Assembly: GCF_009729095.1 (NCBI RefSeq)
Contig: NZ_VTGX01000003.1
Location: 186,001 to 250,000, forward strand
From: Mycolicibacterium sp. CBMA 247
GTDB lineage: Bacteria; Actinomycetota; Actinomycetes; Mycobacteriales; Mycobacteriaceae
Direction of reading: 5' to 3'
DNA length: 64,000 nt
Under the pieces are notes generated by a model. It did not search any database. It was given only the letters and a program-made list of their open reading frames with translations, and had not been told where the DNA came from. The translations under genes were made by a program, and so were the position numbers. Below are positions 54,101 to 63,589 of this stretch, piece by piece (position 1 is the stretch's first letter; each line of letters begins with the position of its first letter).

Positions 54101-57100
54101 TGGTGTCGACCGTCGCGGCCGTCCTCACCGATGGTGTTGCCGAGTTCGGGATCGAAACCACCCGTGACGGCGAACGGGTCCGCCGCGCATCCGCACGACT
54201 GGTGACCGGCGACGGGTCGGTGCCGCAGAATCGCGACATCACTGTGCTGCTGGCGACCCATGCCGACCGCACGGACGGTGCCGATCTGCGGGAATCGTTT
54301 GCGGCGCACGGCATCCAGTACGGTCCGGCATTCGCCGGCCTGGTCTCGGCGGGAACCGGGCCCGGAGGTTCTGTCCTCGCCGAGGTCGCGCTGCCGCCGG
54401 CACTTCGCTCGCAGCAGTCCGCATATTCCGTCCACCCGGCGCTTCTCGATGCCTGCTTCCAGGCGGTTGCCGTGCATCCCACGATCAGTGACGACTCGAC
54501 CGGGGCGTTGCTGCTGCCGCTGGGAATACGCAGGATTCGCGTGCACGCCGCCACCCGCCAGGCGCACTACTGCGTTGCGCAGGTCATGAAGGTCGGCGAG
54601 GCGTTGGTCGAAGCGGATCTGGAGATCCTCGACGAGCACGGAGCCGTTCTCGTCACGATCGACGGGCTGCGCCTCGGCTCGCATGCGGGCGCCTCCCGAC
54701 GCGACCACACGCTCAACAACCGCCTGCTGACCGTGGACTGGATCCGGCCGAGCGAGCCGAAGGCCGGTGACTTCGGCAACCGGTCGGTGTTGGTGATCGA
54801 CACGACCGAACCGGTCAACCCCCTGTCGGGCGGCCTGGTGGCGGCACTGACATCGCACGGTGTCACCGCCAGTGAGATGGTCTGGCCGACCGGCGTCGAC
54901 GATGCTGCTGCCCAAGCCGCGCTCGAGGCGCACTTGGAGAACGAAAGCATCGGGGCCGTGGTGGTATTCGCGGGTGGCGAGCGGGCCGTCGAGTCAGACT
55001 CGGCCGCGGTGTCGCAAGGCGCCGCCGAGGTTCGTCGGCTGGTGCACATCGCCCGCCTGCTGCCCGAAGCGTCTGGTGCGCCCCGGCTCTATCTACTGAC
55101 TCAGAACGCGCAGTCCGTGGTCGAGGGTGACGCGGCCAACCTTGCCCAGGCCGGGTTGCGCGGCCTGATCCGGGTGATCGGGGTCGAGCATCCGCATCTG
55201 CATCCGACGATGATCGATCTCGACGGCCACACCGATTCCGGGCAGTTGGCCGCCCAGGTGCTGTCGGGATCCGAAGAGGACGAGACAGCCTGGCGTGACG
55301 GGGTTTTCTACGCGGCTCGCCTCAATCTGAGCCCGTTGGGTTCGGGCGACTTCCGGTCCACCGTGGTGGACCACCAGCGCGACGGGGTCCGGCTGCAGAT
55401 CCGTACCCCCGGAGACCTGCAGTCGCTGGAACTGGCCGCCGTCGATCGGGTGGAGCCGGGACCCGGGCAGATCGAGGTCGCGGTGCGCGCATCGAACCTC
55501 AACTTCGCCGATGTCCTTGTGGCACTGGGCCGGTACCCCAGTTTCGAGGGACGCATGCCGCAGCTTGGTGCCGATTACGCCGGTGAGGTCGTGGCGGTGG
55601 GACCTGGCGTGACCGAGCATGAGGTGGGCGACCTGGTGGCCGGAATCTCCACCAACGGTGCGTGGGCCACCTACATCACCTGCGACGCCAACCTCGCGGT
55701 CGCCTTGCCGCCGTCCTTGACCGCCGGCCAGGCAGCCGCGGTGCCCAGTGCGCACGCCACTGCGTGGTACAGCCTGCACAACCTGGCCAGAATCTCCTCG
55801 CGTGACAAGGTGCTGATTCACTCCGCCACCGGTGGCGTGGGCCAGGCCGCCATTGCGATCGCCCGTGCGGCAGGCGCTGAGATCTTCGCCACCGCCGGAA
55901 GTCCGCATCGGCGAGAGTTGTTGCGCGGCATGGGAATAACTCATGTTTATGACTCCCGCAGCATCGATTTCGCGGACCAGATCCGCCGCGACACCGATGG
56001 CTACGGCGTTGACATCGTGCTCAACTCACTGCCGGGTGCCGCGCAGCGGGCCGGATTGGAACTGCTGTCATTCGGAGGGCGCTTCGTCGAGATCGGTAAG
56101 CGTGACATCTACGGAGACACCCGGCTGGGGTTGTTCCCGTTCCGGCGCAATCTGGCCTTCTACGCAGTGGATCTGGCGTTGTTGACGCTCACCGATCCCA
56201 ACACCGTGCGCGACATGTTGGCGACGATCTACCAGCACATCGCTGACGGTGTCCTGCCGGCACCCGAAACCACGCACTATCCGCTGACCGACGGCGCCAC
56301 GGCGATTCGCGTGATGGGCGCCGCCGAGCACACCGGAAAGCTGGTGCTGGATGTGCCGCGCAGCGGTCAGGACCCCGCGGTGGTTCCCCCGTCGGAAGTC
56401 AAGACCTTCCGCGCCGACGGTTCGTACATCGTCACCGGCGGTCTGAGTGGCCTAGGACTGTTCCTTGCCGAGAAGATGGCCGAAGCAGGTTGCGGCCGCA
56501 TCGTTCTCAACGGGCGATCGGCACCCGGGCCGGCGGCACAGTCGGTGCTGCGGCGGATTCGGTCGCACGGCGTCGAGGTCGAAGTGGAGCGCGGTGATAT
56601 CGCCGACCCGGCCACCGCCCGGCGGCTGGTGGAAGCGGCGACGGCATCCGGCCTTCCGCTGCGCGGTGTTCTGCACGCGGCCGCAGTGGTCGAGGACGCG
56701 ACATTGAGCTCGATCACCGATGAACTCATCGAGCGTGACTGGGCGCCGAAGGCCCGGGGTGCGTGGAATCTTCACGAATCGACGACGGGTCAACCGCTGG
56801 ACTGGTTCTGCTCGTTCTCCTCGGCGGCAGCCTTGGTCGGCTCGCCCGGTCAGGGGGCGTACGCGGCGGCCAACAGCTGGCTGGACGCATTCGCCCACTG
56901 GCGCAAAGCCCAGGGGCTGCCTGCGACGGCCATCGCATGGGGAGCCTGGTCCGAGATCGGGCAGGGTCAGAATCTGGCGCAGGACGAGGCCATGGCGATC
57001 CAGCCCGACGACGGTGCCTACGCGTTCGACGCGCTGCTCCGGCACGACCGCACTCACACCGGGTATGCGCCGGTGGCGGGTGCGCCGTGGTTGGCGTCGT

Positions 57101-57450
57101 TCGCGCAGACCCGGCCGTTCGCCGAAGCGTTCCGGAACCTCGACAAGGGACGCGCAGGCGGTAGCCAGTTCCTTGCCGAATTGCGGTCGATGCCAACCGA
57201 AGAATGGGCGGCACGGCTGCGCAGGCTCATCTCGGATGCAATCAGCCTGATTCTGCGGCGATCGGTCGATCCCGACCGCCCGTTGTCGGAGTATGGGCTG
57301 GATTCCCTCGGCAACCTCGAGCTGCGTACCCGGATCGAAACCGAGACCGGTATTCGGATCAGCCCGATGGGCATCACCACCATTCGCGCCCTTGCCGAGA
57401 GTTTGACCGAAACGTTGGCCGCCGAAGCAACTGCTTCGACACCGTCATGA
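51163..57450 (+). CDS. Mas/Pks5-like iterative type I polyketide synthase
   Basis: This 2095-residue fully reducing synthase has domains in the order KS (1-430; active Cys178 in DSACSSG, EAHGTGTPVGDP, KTNFGHTQ), AT (~530-870; Ser627 in GHSMGE and VASH at 728-731, a methylmalonyl-type signature), DH (~900-1180; WLDDHRVHDVAALPGAAY), ER (~1410-1730; HSATGGVGQAAIAIA), KR (~1750-1950; TGGLSGLG, Tyr1900 in GAYAAANSW) and ACP (~2005-2085; Ser2048 in GLDSLG). There is no thioesterase. This is the architecture of Mas and Pks5, which repeatedly add methylmalonyl units to a fatty acid to make methyl-branched acids. With the PapA and FAAL genes downstream it matches the synthase of a lipooligosaccharide (LOS) locus. 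TTG 51163 (reading MAETPATPI) follows GAGAGGTGAG. Confidence 0.93.
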   Translation: MAETPATPIAVIGMGCRLPGGIDSPAGLWQALLRGADLVTEVPLDRWDAEEFYDPEPGVAGRSVSKWGSFLDDVGGFDADFFAIGEREAIAIDPQQRLLLETSWEALEHAGIDPTTLAGSLTGVFVGMTGADYQLVAADARVLDGPYGFTGSNFSLASGRIAYALGATGPAYTVDSACSSGLLAIHNACRSLGDGESDLALAGGVNVVLEPRKMSSGSAQGMLSPTGRCHAFDVAADGFVSGEGCAMVLLKRLPDALRDGDRVLAVIRGTAANQDGHTVNIATPSRDAQVAVYQAALAAADTDPATIGMVEAHGTGTPVGDPIEYAGLAHVYGTDGPCALGSAKTNFGHTQSASGAVSLIKAVLALQEGVVPQSLHFERLPDQMATIDTHLFVPQANVEWPAVDGQPRRAAVSSYGLSGTNVHAVLEQAPVQPPAATVVEREATKRPFTDGPQLFPISSTSAEALRQTAGRLADWFADPANAGELTDLGYTLARRRGHRDVRTSVLAGSSEELIKALREVADGDAPYQPAVAAGGRGPVWVFSGHGSQWAGMGASLLAAEPVFAETVAGLEPLIARESGFSVTEAMSAPEVVTGMDRVQPTVFAMQVALAATMKAYGVNPGAVIGHSMGEAAAAVVAGALSVEDGVKLICRRSRLMARIAGSGAMASVELPAAQVLSELAAQGVGDVVLSVVASPQSTVVGGATESIRNLVAGWEKRGLLAREVAVEVASHSPQVDPILDELADELADLTPMEPTVPYYSATLYDPREEPMWDADYWADNLRYTVRFAAAVQAALEDGYRVFGELSPHPLLTLAVEQTARSLDMSTAVLASMRREQEMPSGLRGFVGDLHDSGAAVDFSALYPDGRLVEAPLPAWTHRTLMLAREGQDQLGHGGHSVAVHPLLGAHVLLPEDQERHVWQADVGTAGQPWLDDHRVHDVAALPGAAYCEMALTAAAGVLGEGAEVTDLAFHDLLLLDDQTVVSTVAAVLTDGVAEFGIETTRDGERVRRASARLVTGDGSVPQNRDITVLLATHADRTDGADLRESFAAHGIQYGPAFAGLVSAGTGPGGSVLAEVALPPALRSQQSAYSVHPALLDACFQAVAVHPTISDDSTGALLLPLGIRRIRVHAATRQAHYCVAQVMKVGEALVEADLEILDEHGAVLVTIDGLRLGSHAGASRRDHTLNNRLLTVDWIRPSEPKAGDFGNRSVLVIDTTEPVNPLSGGLVAALTSHGVTASEMVWPTGVDDAAAQAALEAHLENESIGAVVVFAGGERAVESDSAAVSQGAAEVRRLVHIARLLPEASGAPRLYLLTQNAQSVVEGDAANLAQAGLRGLIRVIGVEHPHLHPTMIDLDGHTDSGQLAAQVLSGSEEDETAWRDGVFYAARLNLSPLGSGDFRSTVVDHQRDGVRLQIRTPGDLQSLELAAVDRVEPGPGQIEVAVRASNLNFADVLVALGRYPSFEGRMPQLGADYAGEVVAVGPGVTEHEVGDLVAGISTNGAWATYITCDANLAVALPPSLTAGQAAAVPSAHATAWYSLHNLARISSRDKVLIHSATGGVGQAAIAIARAAGAEIFATAGSPHRRELLRGMGITHVYDSRSIDFADQIRRDTDGYGVDIVLNSLPGAAQRAGLELLSFGGRFVEIGKRDIYGDTRLGLFPFRRNLAFYAVDLALLTLTDPNTVRDMLATIYQHIADGVLPAPETTHYPLTDGATAIRVMGAAEHTGKLVLDVPRSGQDPAVVPPSEVKTFRADGSYIVTGGLSGLGLFLAEKMAEAGCGRIVLNGRSAPGPAAQSVLRRIRSHGVEVEVERGDIADPATARRLVEAATASGLPLRGVLHAAAVVEDATLSSITDELIERDWAPKARGAWNLHESTTGQPLDWFCSFSSAAALVGSPGQGAYAAANSWLDAFAHWRKAQGLPATAIAWGAWSEIGQGQNLAQDEAMAIQPDDGAYAFDALLRHDRTHTGYAPVAGAPWLASFAQTRPFAEAFRNLDKGRAGGSQFLAELRSMPTEEWAARLRRLISDAISLILRRSVDPDRPLSEYGLDSLGNLELRTRIETETGIRISPMGITTIRALAESLTETLAAEATASTPS

Positions 57451-57477
57451 TGATCCGGAAGTAGGGCTAGGAGACAC

Positions 57478-58929
57478 ATGGTCGCCTTCGAAGCAATCCA
57501 TGACTGGGTCGACGCGCCGGGCACGGTTGTCTCGTGGGAGCCCTCGGCTGCGACGCTCGCCAAAGTTGCCGAGGCCCCGATAAGTACGGTGCCGGTCAGC
57601 TATCAGCAGGCGCAGCATCTGCACGCATACCGCGATCACGCCGCGAAGGGCCGCAACATGGCGCGGTTGAACATCCCGTCGTGGAACATCGCGGGGCAGT
57701 GCGACATCCGCGCGATGACGCACGTCATCAACGCCTACCTGCGGCGGCACGACACGTTCCACAGCCGGTTCGAGGATGACGCTGCAGGCGGGTTCGTCCG
57801 ACGCACGTTGGCCAACGCCCGCGATATCAGGTTCACCCCGAAGAACCTCGCCGAGATGGCCGCAGAGGATTGGCGCGCACATCTGCTCGCAACGCCGGAT
57901 CCGCTGCAGTGGGACTGCTTTCGCTTCGGGATCATCCAGCGATCGGATCACTTCACGTTCTACCTGAGCGTCGATCACGTCCACGCGGACGCGATGTTCA
58001 TGGGAGCCCTGTTCGTCGAGATCCACATGATGTACGCGGCTCTGGTCGGCGGTGGCGCACCGTTGCAGCTACCCGAGGCGGGCAGCTATCACGACTACTG
58101 CATCCGCCAGCAGGAGTACACCACAGGACTCACGGTGGACTCGCCCGAGGTGCGGGCGTGGATCGAGTTCGCCGAGAACAATTCCGGCACGTTGCCGAAG
58201 TTCCCGCTGCCTCTCGGTGACAACGCGGAGGCGTGTGGCGGAGCACTGGTGACAGTGCAGCTGCTCGACGACGATCAGACCGAGCGTTTCGAAGCCGTGT
58301 GCGCCGCGGAGGGCACTCGGTTCAGCGGTGGCGTCTTCGCCTGTGCCGCAATGGCTGATCACAAGATCACCGGTGCGGATATGTACCACGTGATCACGCC
58401 CACGACGACCCGCAGCACGCCGGGTGAGTACATGACCACCGGCTGGTTCACCGGACTGGTCCCGATCAGTGTGCCGGTCGCGGGATCCTCGTTCGGCGCC
58501 ATCGCGCGGGCAGCACAGGAATCGTTCGACACCCGTATCGATCTGGCGAATGTGCCGTTCGAGCGTGTGCTGGAACTCGGCGCCGAGGCCGGCGTACACA
58601 AACCCGTGTCCGGCGTCCCCATGCTGTCGTACCTGGATGCGGGGCTCCCGCCGCTGTCGCCCGCGATCATCGCGGAGTGGAATCAGCTCAACGGTCGCGT
58701 CTTCGCCGATGCCGGAGATGCACACCAGGTCGGGATGTGGGTGAACCGGCTGGGCAGGGGAACCACCGTCACGGTCGCCTACCCCAACAATGCGGTCGCC
58801 CGTCAATCGGCGCTGCGCTACGTCGAGGCGATGAAGGCCGAGTATCTCGACGTCGTGGCCGGACGTGTGGGCACCGTCTCGAGCGCCTCGCTGCCCGCGC
58901 TTGCGGCGCTGAGCTCGACGGTGAGTTGA
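57478..58929 (+). CDS. PapA-type polyketide-associated acyltransferase
   Basis: This 483-residue protein of the condensation-domain superfamily has catalytic motif HVHAD (HxxxD, in LSVDHVHADAMFMGAL near residue 165), and the structural region after it resembles PapA enzymes. Such enzymes move a polyketide acyl chain from the PKS or its ACP to a sugar, usually trehalose. Its place 27 bases after the PKS stop, with TAGGAG before the ATG, indicates co-transcription and that it offloads the PKS product. It resembles the PapA partner beside Pks5 in mycobacterial LOS loci (papA4 in M. tuberculosis). Confidence 0.87.
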   Translation: MVAFEAIHDWVDAPGTVVSWEPSAATLAKVAEAPISTVPVSYQQAQHLHAYRDHAAKGRNMARLNIPSWNIAGQCDIRAMTHVINAYLRRHDTFHSRFEDDAAGGFVRRTLANARDIRFTPKNLAEMAAEDWRAHLLATPDPLQWDCFRFGIIQRSDHFTFYLSVDHVHADAMFMGALFVEIHMMYAALVGGGAPLQLPEAGSYHDYCIRQQEYTTGLTVDSPEVRAWIEFAENNSGTLPKFPLPLGDNAEACGGALVTVQLLDDDQTERFEAVCAAEGTRFSGGVFACAAMADHKITGADMYHVITPTTTRSTPGEYMTTGWFTGLVPISVPVAGSSFGAIARAAQESFDTRIDLANVPFERVLELGAEAGVHKPVSGVPMLSYLDAGLPPLSPAIIAEWNQLNGRVFADAGDAHQVGMWVNRLGRGTTVTVAYPNNAVARQSALRYVEAMKAEYLDVVAGRVGTVSSASLPALAALSSTVS

Positions 58930-58953
58930 TCGGTGGGGCAGGAGATTCGATCA

Positions 58954-60363
58954 GTGGCAGTGCTGCACGGTTCACCGGACACGAACGTTCGCTCCGCAGC
59001 GGCTGAACCCGCGGTGCAGGACAACCGCCTGTCCTACACCGACCAGGCCATGTTCCTGGCGCTGCGCGCGACGGGCGAAGAATCGATGGCGCAGTTGGTG
59101 TGGGTGTACGAGCGGCCCGTCGATCTCGATGCGGTGCGAAAGCTGCATGAGAACCTCGGGTTCGGACTGTTCGGCCGACGCATCGAGACCTCGCCGCTAC
59201 CGTTCGGCCGGCACCGTTGGGTCGCCTCCACCGGCCCGGCGGCACCGTTGGACATCGAACAGTCCGCCCGTCCGCGAACCGAACTCACGGACTGGGCCGA
59301 CGAGCGGGCAGGTCTGCCGATCGACCCGGAGACCGGCCCCGGCTGGCGCCTCGGGATGCTGCCGATGACCGATGGATCCACCGCGATCAGCCTCGAGATA
59401 TCCCATTGCCTCACCGACGGCATGGGTGCGGTGCTCACGATCACCGATGCCATGAAGGGCATCCGGCGAGAGCTCGGATATCCGGTGCCGCAATCCCGCA
59501 CCAGGTCGCGTGCGCTGAAATCCGATGCTCGCGAGATATTTCGGAGCCTGCCCGAGGTCGCCCGGACGGTGGCGAAGACAATTCGGCTGGCGTATCACCG
59601 TCGCAACGACATCAGCCGGGCGGCCCCGCCACCACAGATGTCCTACGCAGGTGATCCCGACGCCGAAGTACTGGTGCCGGCCATATCGGTTTTCATCGAT
59701 CTCGACGAGTGGGATCGCCGCGCGGCGGAATTGCAGGGGAATTCGCCTTCACTGCTGGCTGGGTTCGCGGCGAGGCTCGGAGCGCGTCTGGGACGACAGC
59801 GAGTCGACGACGGTGCGGTCAGCCTGCTGATTCCCATCGCCGACCGGGCGAAGGACGATACGCGTGCCAACGCGGTCTCCCTGGACAGCATCGCGGTGAA
59901 TCCGGCGCCGGTGACGACGGATCTGTCCGACGCGCGCGCAGCGATCCGGGCCGGCTTCAAGAAGCGCCGGGACGAACCCGACGAGTCGCTGGAACTGCTC
60001 CCGCTGATCCCGTTCGTACCCAAGGTTGCTGTGAAACGAGGCGCCGACGTGTTGTTCGGCTTCGCCGATCTACCGGTGTCCTGCACCAATCTCGGCGATC
60101 TCGACCCGGCTCTGGGCCGCGCTGACGGCAATGACTGCGCGTACCTGATGCTGCGGGGTGTCAACGGACGGATCCCACGAAAATTGCTGGAGCAGCGGCG
60201 TGGGCTACTGACCGTGGCGTCGGGTCGCATCGGTGGCCAGATCTCCATCACGGTGGTGGGTTACGAGCCGGGCGCGGTGAACACCAAGCAGAGCCTGCGT
60301 GAGCACGTCGTACACGTGTTGGGTGAGTTCGGATTGACCGACATTCGGCAGGCCGAAGGCTGA
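58954..60363 (+). CDS. WES/DGAT-like acyltransferase, first copy
   Basis: This protein of about 469 residues resembles wax ester synthase/diacylglycerol acyltransferase enzymes and has HxxxDG catalytic motif HCLTDGMG near residue 150. The later part carries the family's second-half signatures VSLDSIAVNPAPVTTDLSDAR and LPVSCTNLGDLDP. The start is set at GTG 58954 because AGGAG (58940-58944) lies nine bases before it; GTG 58933 lacks a ribosome site. It is paralogous to the next gene along its length. It probably esterifies a sugar or lipid with an acyl chain in glycolipid assembly. Confidence 0.82.
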   Translation: MAVLHGSPDTNVRSAAAEPAVQDNRLSYTDQAMFLALRATGEESMAQLVWVYERPVDLDAVRKLHENLGFGLFGRRIETSPLPFGRHRWVASTGPAAPLDIEQSARPRTELTDWADERAGLPIDPETGPGWRLGMLPMTDGSTAISLEISHCLTDGMGAVLTITDAMKGIRRELGYPVPQSRTRSRALKSDAREIFRSLPEVARTVAKTIRLAYHRRNDISRAAPPPQMSYAGDPDAEVLVPAISVFIDLDEWDRRAAELQGNSPSLLAGFAARLGARLGRQRVDDGAVSLLIPIADRAKDDTRANAVSLDSIAVNPAPVTTDLSDARAAIRAGFKKRRDEPDESLELLPLIPFVPKVAVKRGADVLFGFADLPVSCTNLGDLDPALGRADGNDCAYLMLRGVNGRIPRKLLEQRRGLLTVASGRIGGQISITVVGYEPGAVNTKQSLREHVVHVLGEFGLTDIRQAEG

Positions 60364-60366
60364 CCG

Positions 60367-61740
60367 ATGCGCGGCGTGAATACCGTTACGGGACAAGACA
60401 ATCGACTGGTCTATCTGGACCAGGCGATGTTCGATGCGATGCGGGCGGGCAACCGTGCGCAACTCATGCAGTGTCTGTGGATCTACGAACACCCGGTGGA
60501 TCTCGATGCCCTGCAGCGTTTCCACCACCATATGGGAGGGACCTTCGCCGGTCGCCTGGTCGAGCGGTCGCCGCTGCCATTCGGCCGGCATCGGTGGATC
60601 TCCGCACCTGGCACAGAGCTCGCGATGGACGTCGAATCCGAGCCGAGAACCCGCGCCGGCCTCAGCGATTGGACCGACGAGCAGGCTGCTCGGCCGATCG
60701 ACCCCGAGCGAGGGCCGGGCTGGCGACTCGCCGTACTGCCGATGACTGACGGTTCGACGGCGGTCAGCCTTGTGGCGTCGCACTGCATGGCCGACGGTGT
60801 CGCGGGCATCGTCTCGGTGATATGTGCGGCCAAGGGGGAATCCCTGAATTTCGGCTATCCGCCGGCCCGTTCAAAGACCACTCGGGCCTGGCTGCGCGCC
60901 GCCCGCAGGGATGTCGTGGCGACCGCCCGCGACCTGCCAGAAGTCTTCCGCACCGTCGGGGCCGCTGCGAGGTTGATCATCCGGCGTCGCGATGAGCTGG
61001 CTTCTCCCGCTTCCACAGCCGAGAGCATCCGTGATGTCGGCAGCGACCGTGTCGTGACCGTGCCGGCGATATCGCTGTTCATCGATGTCGAACAGTGGGA
61101 CGCACGCGCGAAATCACTTGGCGGAAACACCTACTCGCTGCTCGCCGGGTTCGCCGCACGACTGGGTGCGCGCATGGAGCGGCGGGGCGGTGAGGATGGC
61201 TCGGTCAACCTGCTGCTCGCGTTGAGCGACCGCGGCCTGGACGACACCCGTGCCAACGCGATGACCATAGGCAACGTCGGTGTGGATCCCACCGCGGTGA
61301 CGTCCGATCTGTCATCCGCACGGGCATCGATCAGAGCCGCGATTGCGGATCGACGCGATACGCCGGACGAAACTGCGATGTTCCTGCCGCTGATTCCGTT
61401 CGTCCCGAAACGGGCGATGACCCGGTTGTCGGACGCCTTCGTCGGCGCGGCCGGCCTGCCGGTGTCCTGCTCGAACATGGGGGAGTTGGACCCGGCATTC
61501 AGCAGGGTCGACGGCACCGACGCGGAGTATGTGGTGATGCGCGGGGTCGACCAGGGTGTCATCGAACGCGACATCATCCGCACCGGAGGACACCTGGTCC
61601 TGGTGTCCGGCCGGCTCGGTGCAAAGATCTCGATCTCCGTAGTCGGCTACCAGCCCGGTGCCGAAAATACGAAGGCCTGGCTCCGAGCCCTCGCTACACA
61701 GGTTTTGGGCGAATTCGACCTCACCGGGACGATCATCTGA
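60367..61740 (+). CDS. WES/DGAT-like acyltransferase, second copy
   Basis: This 457-residue paralogue of the preceding gene shares NRLVYLDQAMF, SPLPFGRHRW, DERGPGWRL-like and NAMTIGNVGVDPTAVTSDL stretches at matching places. The catalytic motif is HCMADGVAG near residue 140. The start is ATG 60367, three bases after the previous stop. Two such enzymes in tandem suggest that two acyl positions or two chain types are added. The exact acceptor is unknown. Confidence 0.82.
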   Translation: MRGVNTVTGQDNRLVYLDQAMFDAMRAGNRAQLMQCLWIYEHPVDLDALQRFHHHMGGTFAGRLVERSPLPFGRHRWISAPGTELAMDVESEPRTRAGLSDWTDEQAARPIDPERGPGWRLAVLPMTDGSTAVSLVASHCMADGVAGIVSVICAAKGESLNFGYPPARSKTTRAWLRAARRDVVATARDLPEVFRTVGAAARLIIRRRDELASPASTAESIRDVGSDRVVTVPAISLFIDVEQWDARAKSLGGNTYSLLAGFAARLGARMERRGGEDGSVNLLLALSDRGLDDTRANAMTIGNVGVDPTAVTSDLSSARASIRAAIADRRDTPDETAMFLPLIPFVPKRAMTRLSDAFVGAAGLPVSCSNMGELDPAFSRVDGTDAEYVVMRGVDQGVIERDIIRTGGHLVLVSGRLGAKISISVVGYQPGAENTKAWLRALATQVLGEFDLTGTII

Positions 61741-61757
61741 TGGCCACCGAACCAAAA

Positions 61758-61778
61758 TCCGCGACGTTCCGTCGCGGA
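61758..61778 (+). promoter_or_regulatory. Hairpin in the gap before the FAAL gene
   Basis: TCCGCGAC-GTTCC-GTCGCGGA is a perfect eight-pair stem in the 100-base gap between the second acyltransferase and the FAAL. It has no T-run. It may limit read-through, mark an mRNA processing point or protect an end. Confidence 0.4.
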
Positions 61779-61840
61779 CTGGATATCACCACATCGACGG
61801 GTCTGCGAATGCACTCCGTCGAGCACGAAAGGTATTTCAC

Positions 61841-63589
61841 GTGATCGCATCTTCTCTGACTGCCGTGCTGCGGGAGCGCGCAAGTGTGCAGCCGAACGAA
61901 CCTGCGTTTACCTACATCGACTACGACCACAGCTGGGACGGCGTCGAGGAGACGCTGACCTGGGCGCAGATGTACCGCCGGGTGAAGAACCTTGCCGTCG
62001 TGCTGCGCGAGCATGCTTCGGTGGGGGACCGCGCCTTGATCCTGGCCCCGCAGAGCCTGGAATACATCGTGGCGTTCCTGGGGGCGATGGAGGCGGGTCT
62101 GATCGCAGTCCCGCTGTCGACGCCGATGGCCGGGGCCCACGACGAACGGGTGAACGCGGTGCTGCGCGACGCGGCACCGACCGTGCTCCTCACGACGTCC
62201 GCTGTTGCCGGCGACGTTGCGCCTTATGCGCAGGCCGGGGTGGGCGGCGTCGTTCCCACCGTGGTCGAGGTGGACGCGCTTGACCTCGACGTGCGCAGCA
62301 GCGGGCGCCTCAAACGTGAGACCCTGCCCGAAACCGCCTATCTCCAGTACACGTCGGGCTCCACCCGCACCCCTGCGGGTGTGATGGTGTCGAACCGCAA
62401 TCTGACGGCCAATTTCGAACAGATGATGGGCGGCTTCTACCCGGACTACGACCGCGTTCCGCCCGCCGACAGCACCGTGGTGTCGTGGTTGCCCTTCTAT
62501 CACGATATGGGGTTGCTGCTGGGGGTGTGTGCTCCGATCCTCGGTGGTTGGCGGACCGTTGTGATGAGCCCATTGGCTTTTCTGGCGCGGCCCGCGCGGT
62601 GGATGCAGCAGCTGGGCAGCCATCCGCACGCGCTGACCGCGGCTCCCAACTTCGCCTTCGACTTGGCGTCGGCCCGCACCAGCGACGACGACCTGGCCGG
62701 ATGCGATTTCGGCAATGTCCTCAGCATCATGAGTGGTGCCGAACGTGTGCATGACGTCACGGTGCGGCGCTTTGCGGATCGGTTCGCACGCTTCAACCTT
62801 CGCGCCGCAGTGATCCGCCCGTCATACGGCCTGGCCGAGGCGACGCTGTACGTGGCGACGAGAACGCCGGGACAGCCTCCGCTGGTCGTCCAGTTCGAGC
62901 CGGAGAAACTCTCGGCCGGACACGCCGAGCGGTGCAGTAGCGGCACCACATTGATCAGCTACGGCACACCGGATTCGCCGTTGGTACGGATCATCGAACC
63001 CGATCTGCACGCCGAGTGCCCAGCGGGCACGATCGGTGAGATCTGGGTGCACGGCGAGAACGTCTCGGCCGGCTACTGGAACAAGCCGGACGAGACCCAG
63101 AAGACCTTCGGTGGCACCATCGTGGACGCTCCGGCTGATATGCCGGCCGAACAGTGGTTGCGTACCGGCGATCTGGGCTTCATCTCCGATGGCGAACTGT
63201 TCATCATCGGCCGCATGAAGGATCTGCTGATCATCCGTGGACGCAATCTGTATCCCGACGACATCGAGGCGTCGGTGCAGGTGATCACGCGTGGTCGGGT
63301 GGCTGCAGTCGCCGTACCCGACGACGCCACCGAGACTTTGGTCGTGATCGCGGAGGTCAAGAACAAGGGCCAGGACGCCGAGGAGATCGCCGAGAACTGC
63401 CGTGTCATGAAAGGCGAGGTGGCCTCGGCTGTTTCGACGTTGCACGGGGTGTCGGTGGCCGATGTCGTACTGGTTGCCCCCGGCTCGATTCCGATCACCA
63501 CCAGCGGCAAGACCAGACGCTCGGCGTCCGCACAGATGTATCAGGAGGGCAGCTTGACCCGCCTCGACGCCAAAGTACCCGTCAGCTAG
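61841..63589 (+). CDS. Long-chain fatty acyl-AMP ligase (FAAL, FadD25-like)
   Basis: This 582-residue adenylate-forming enzyme activates a fatty acid as acyl-AMP and loads it on the PKS rather than on CoA. ATP-binding motif YLQYTSGSTRTPAGVMVSNRN lies near residue 165. WLPFYHDMGLLLGV is typical of FAALs, and the hinge region is WLRTGDLGFISDGELFIIGRMKDLLIIRGRNLYPDDIE (in pieces). Length equals that of the mycobacterial FAALs. The start is GTG 61841 (MIASSLTAVL), with GAAAGG eight bases before; the open frame upstream from 61658 is a shadow of the previous gene. Confidence 0.9.
   Translation: MIASSLTAVLRERASVQPNEPAFTYIDYDHSWDGVEETLTWAQMYRRVKNLAVVLREHASVGDRALILAPQSLEYIVAFLGAMEAGLIAVPLSTPMAGAHDERVNAVLRDAAPTVLLTTSAVAGDVAPYAQAGVGGVVPTVVEVDALDLDVRSSGRLKRETLPETAYLQYTSGSTRTPAGVMVSNRNLTANFEQMMGGFYPDYDRVPPADSTVVSWLPFYHDMGLLLGVCAPILGGWRTVVMSPLAFLARPARWMQQLGSHPHALTAAPNFAFDLASARTSDDDLAGCDFGNVLSIMSGAERVHDVTVRRFADRFARFNLRAAVIRPSYGLAEATLYVATRTPGQPPLVVQFEPEKLSAGHAERCSSGTTLISYGTPDSPLVRIIEPDLHAECPAGTIGEIWVHGENVSAGYWNKPDETQKTFGGTIVDAPADMPAEQWLRTGDLGFISDGELFIIGRMKDLLIIRGRNLYPDDIEASVQVITRGRVAAVAVPDDATETLVVIAEVKNKGQDAEEIAENCRVMKGEVASAVSTLHGVSVADVVLVAPGSIPITTSGKTRRSASAQMYQEGSLTRLDAKVPVS

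Noticed and set aside
51520..54933. Long minus-strand frames (506 and 604 codons) within the PKS
   Set aside because: Antisense to KS, AT and DH domains with intact active sites.
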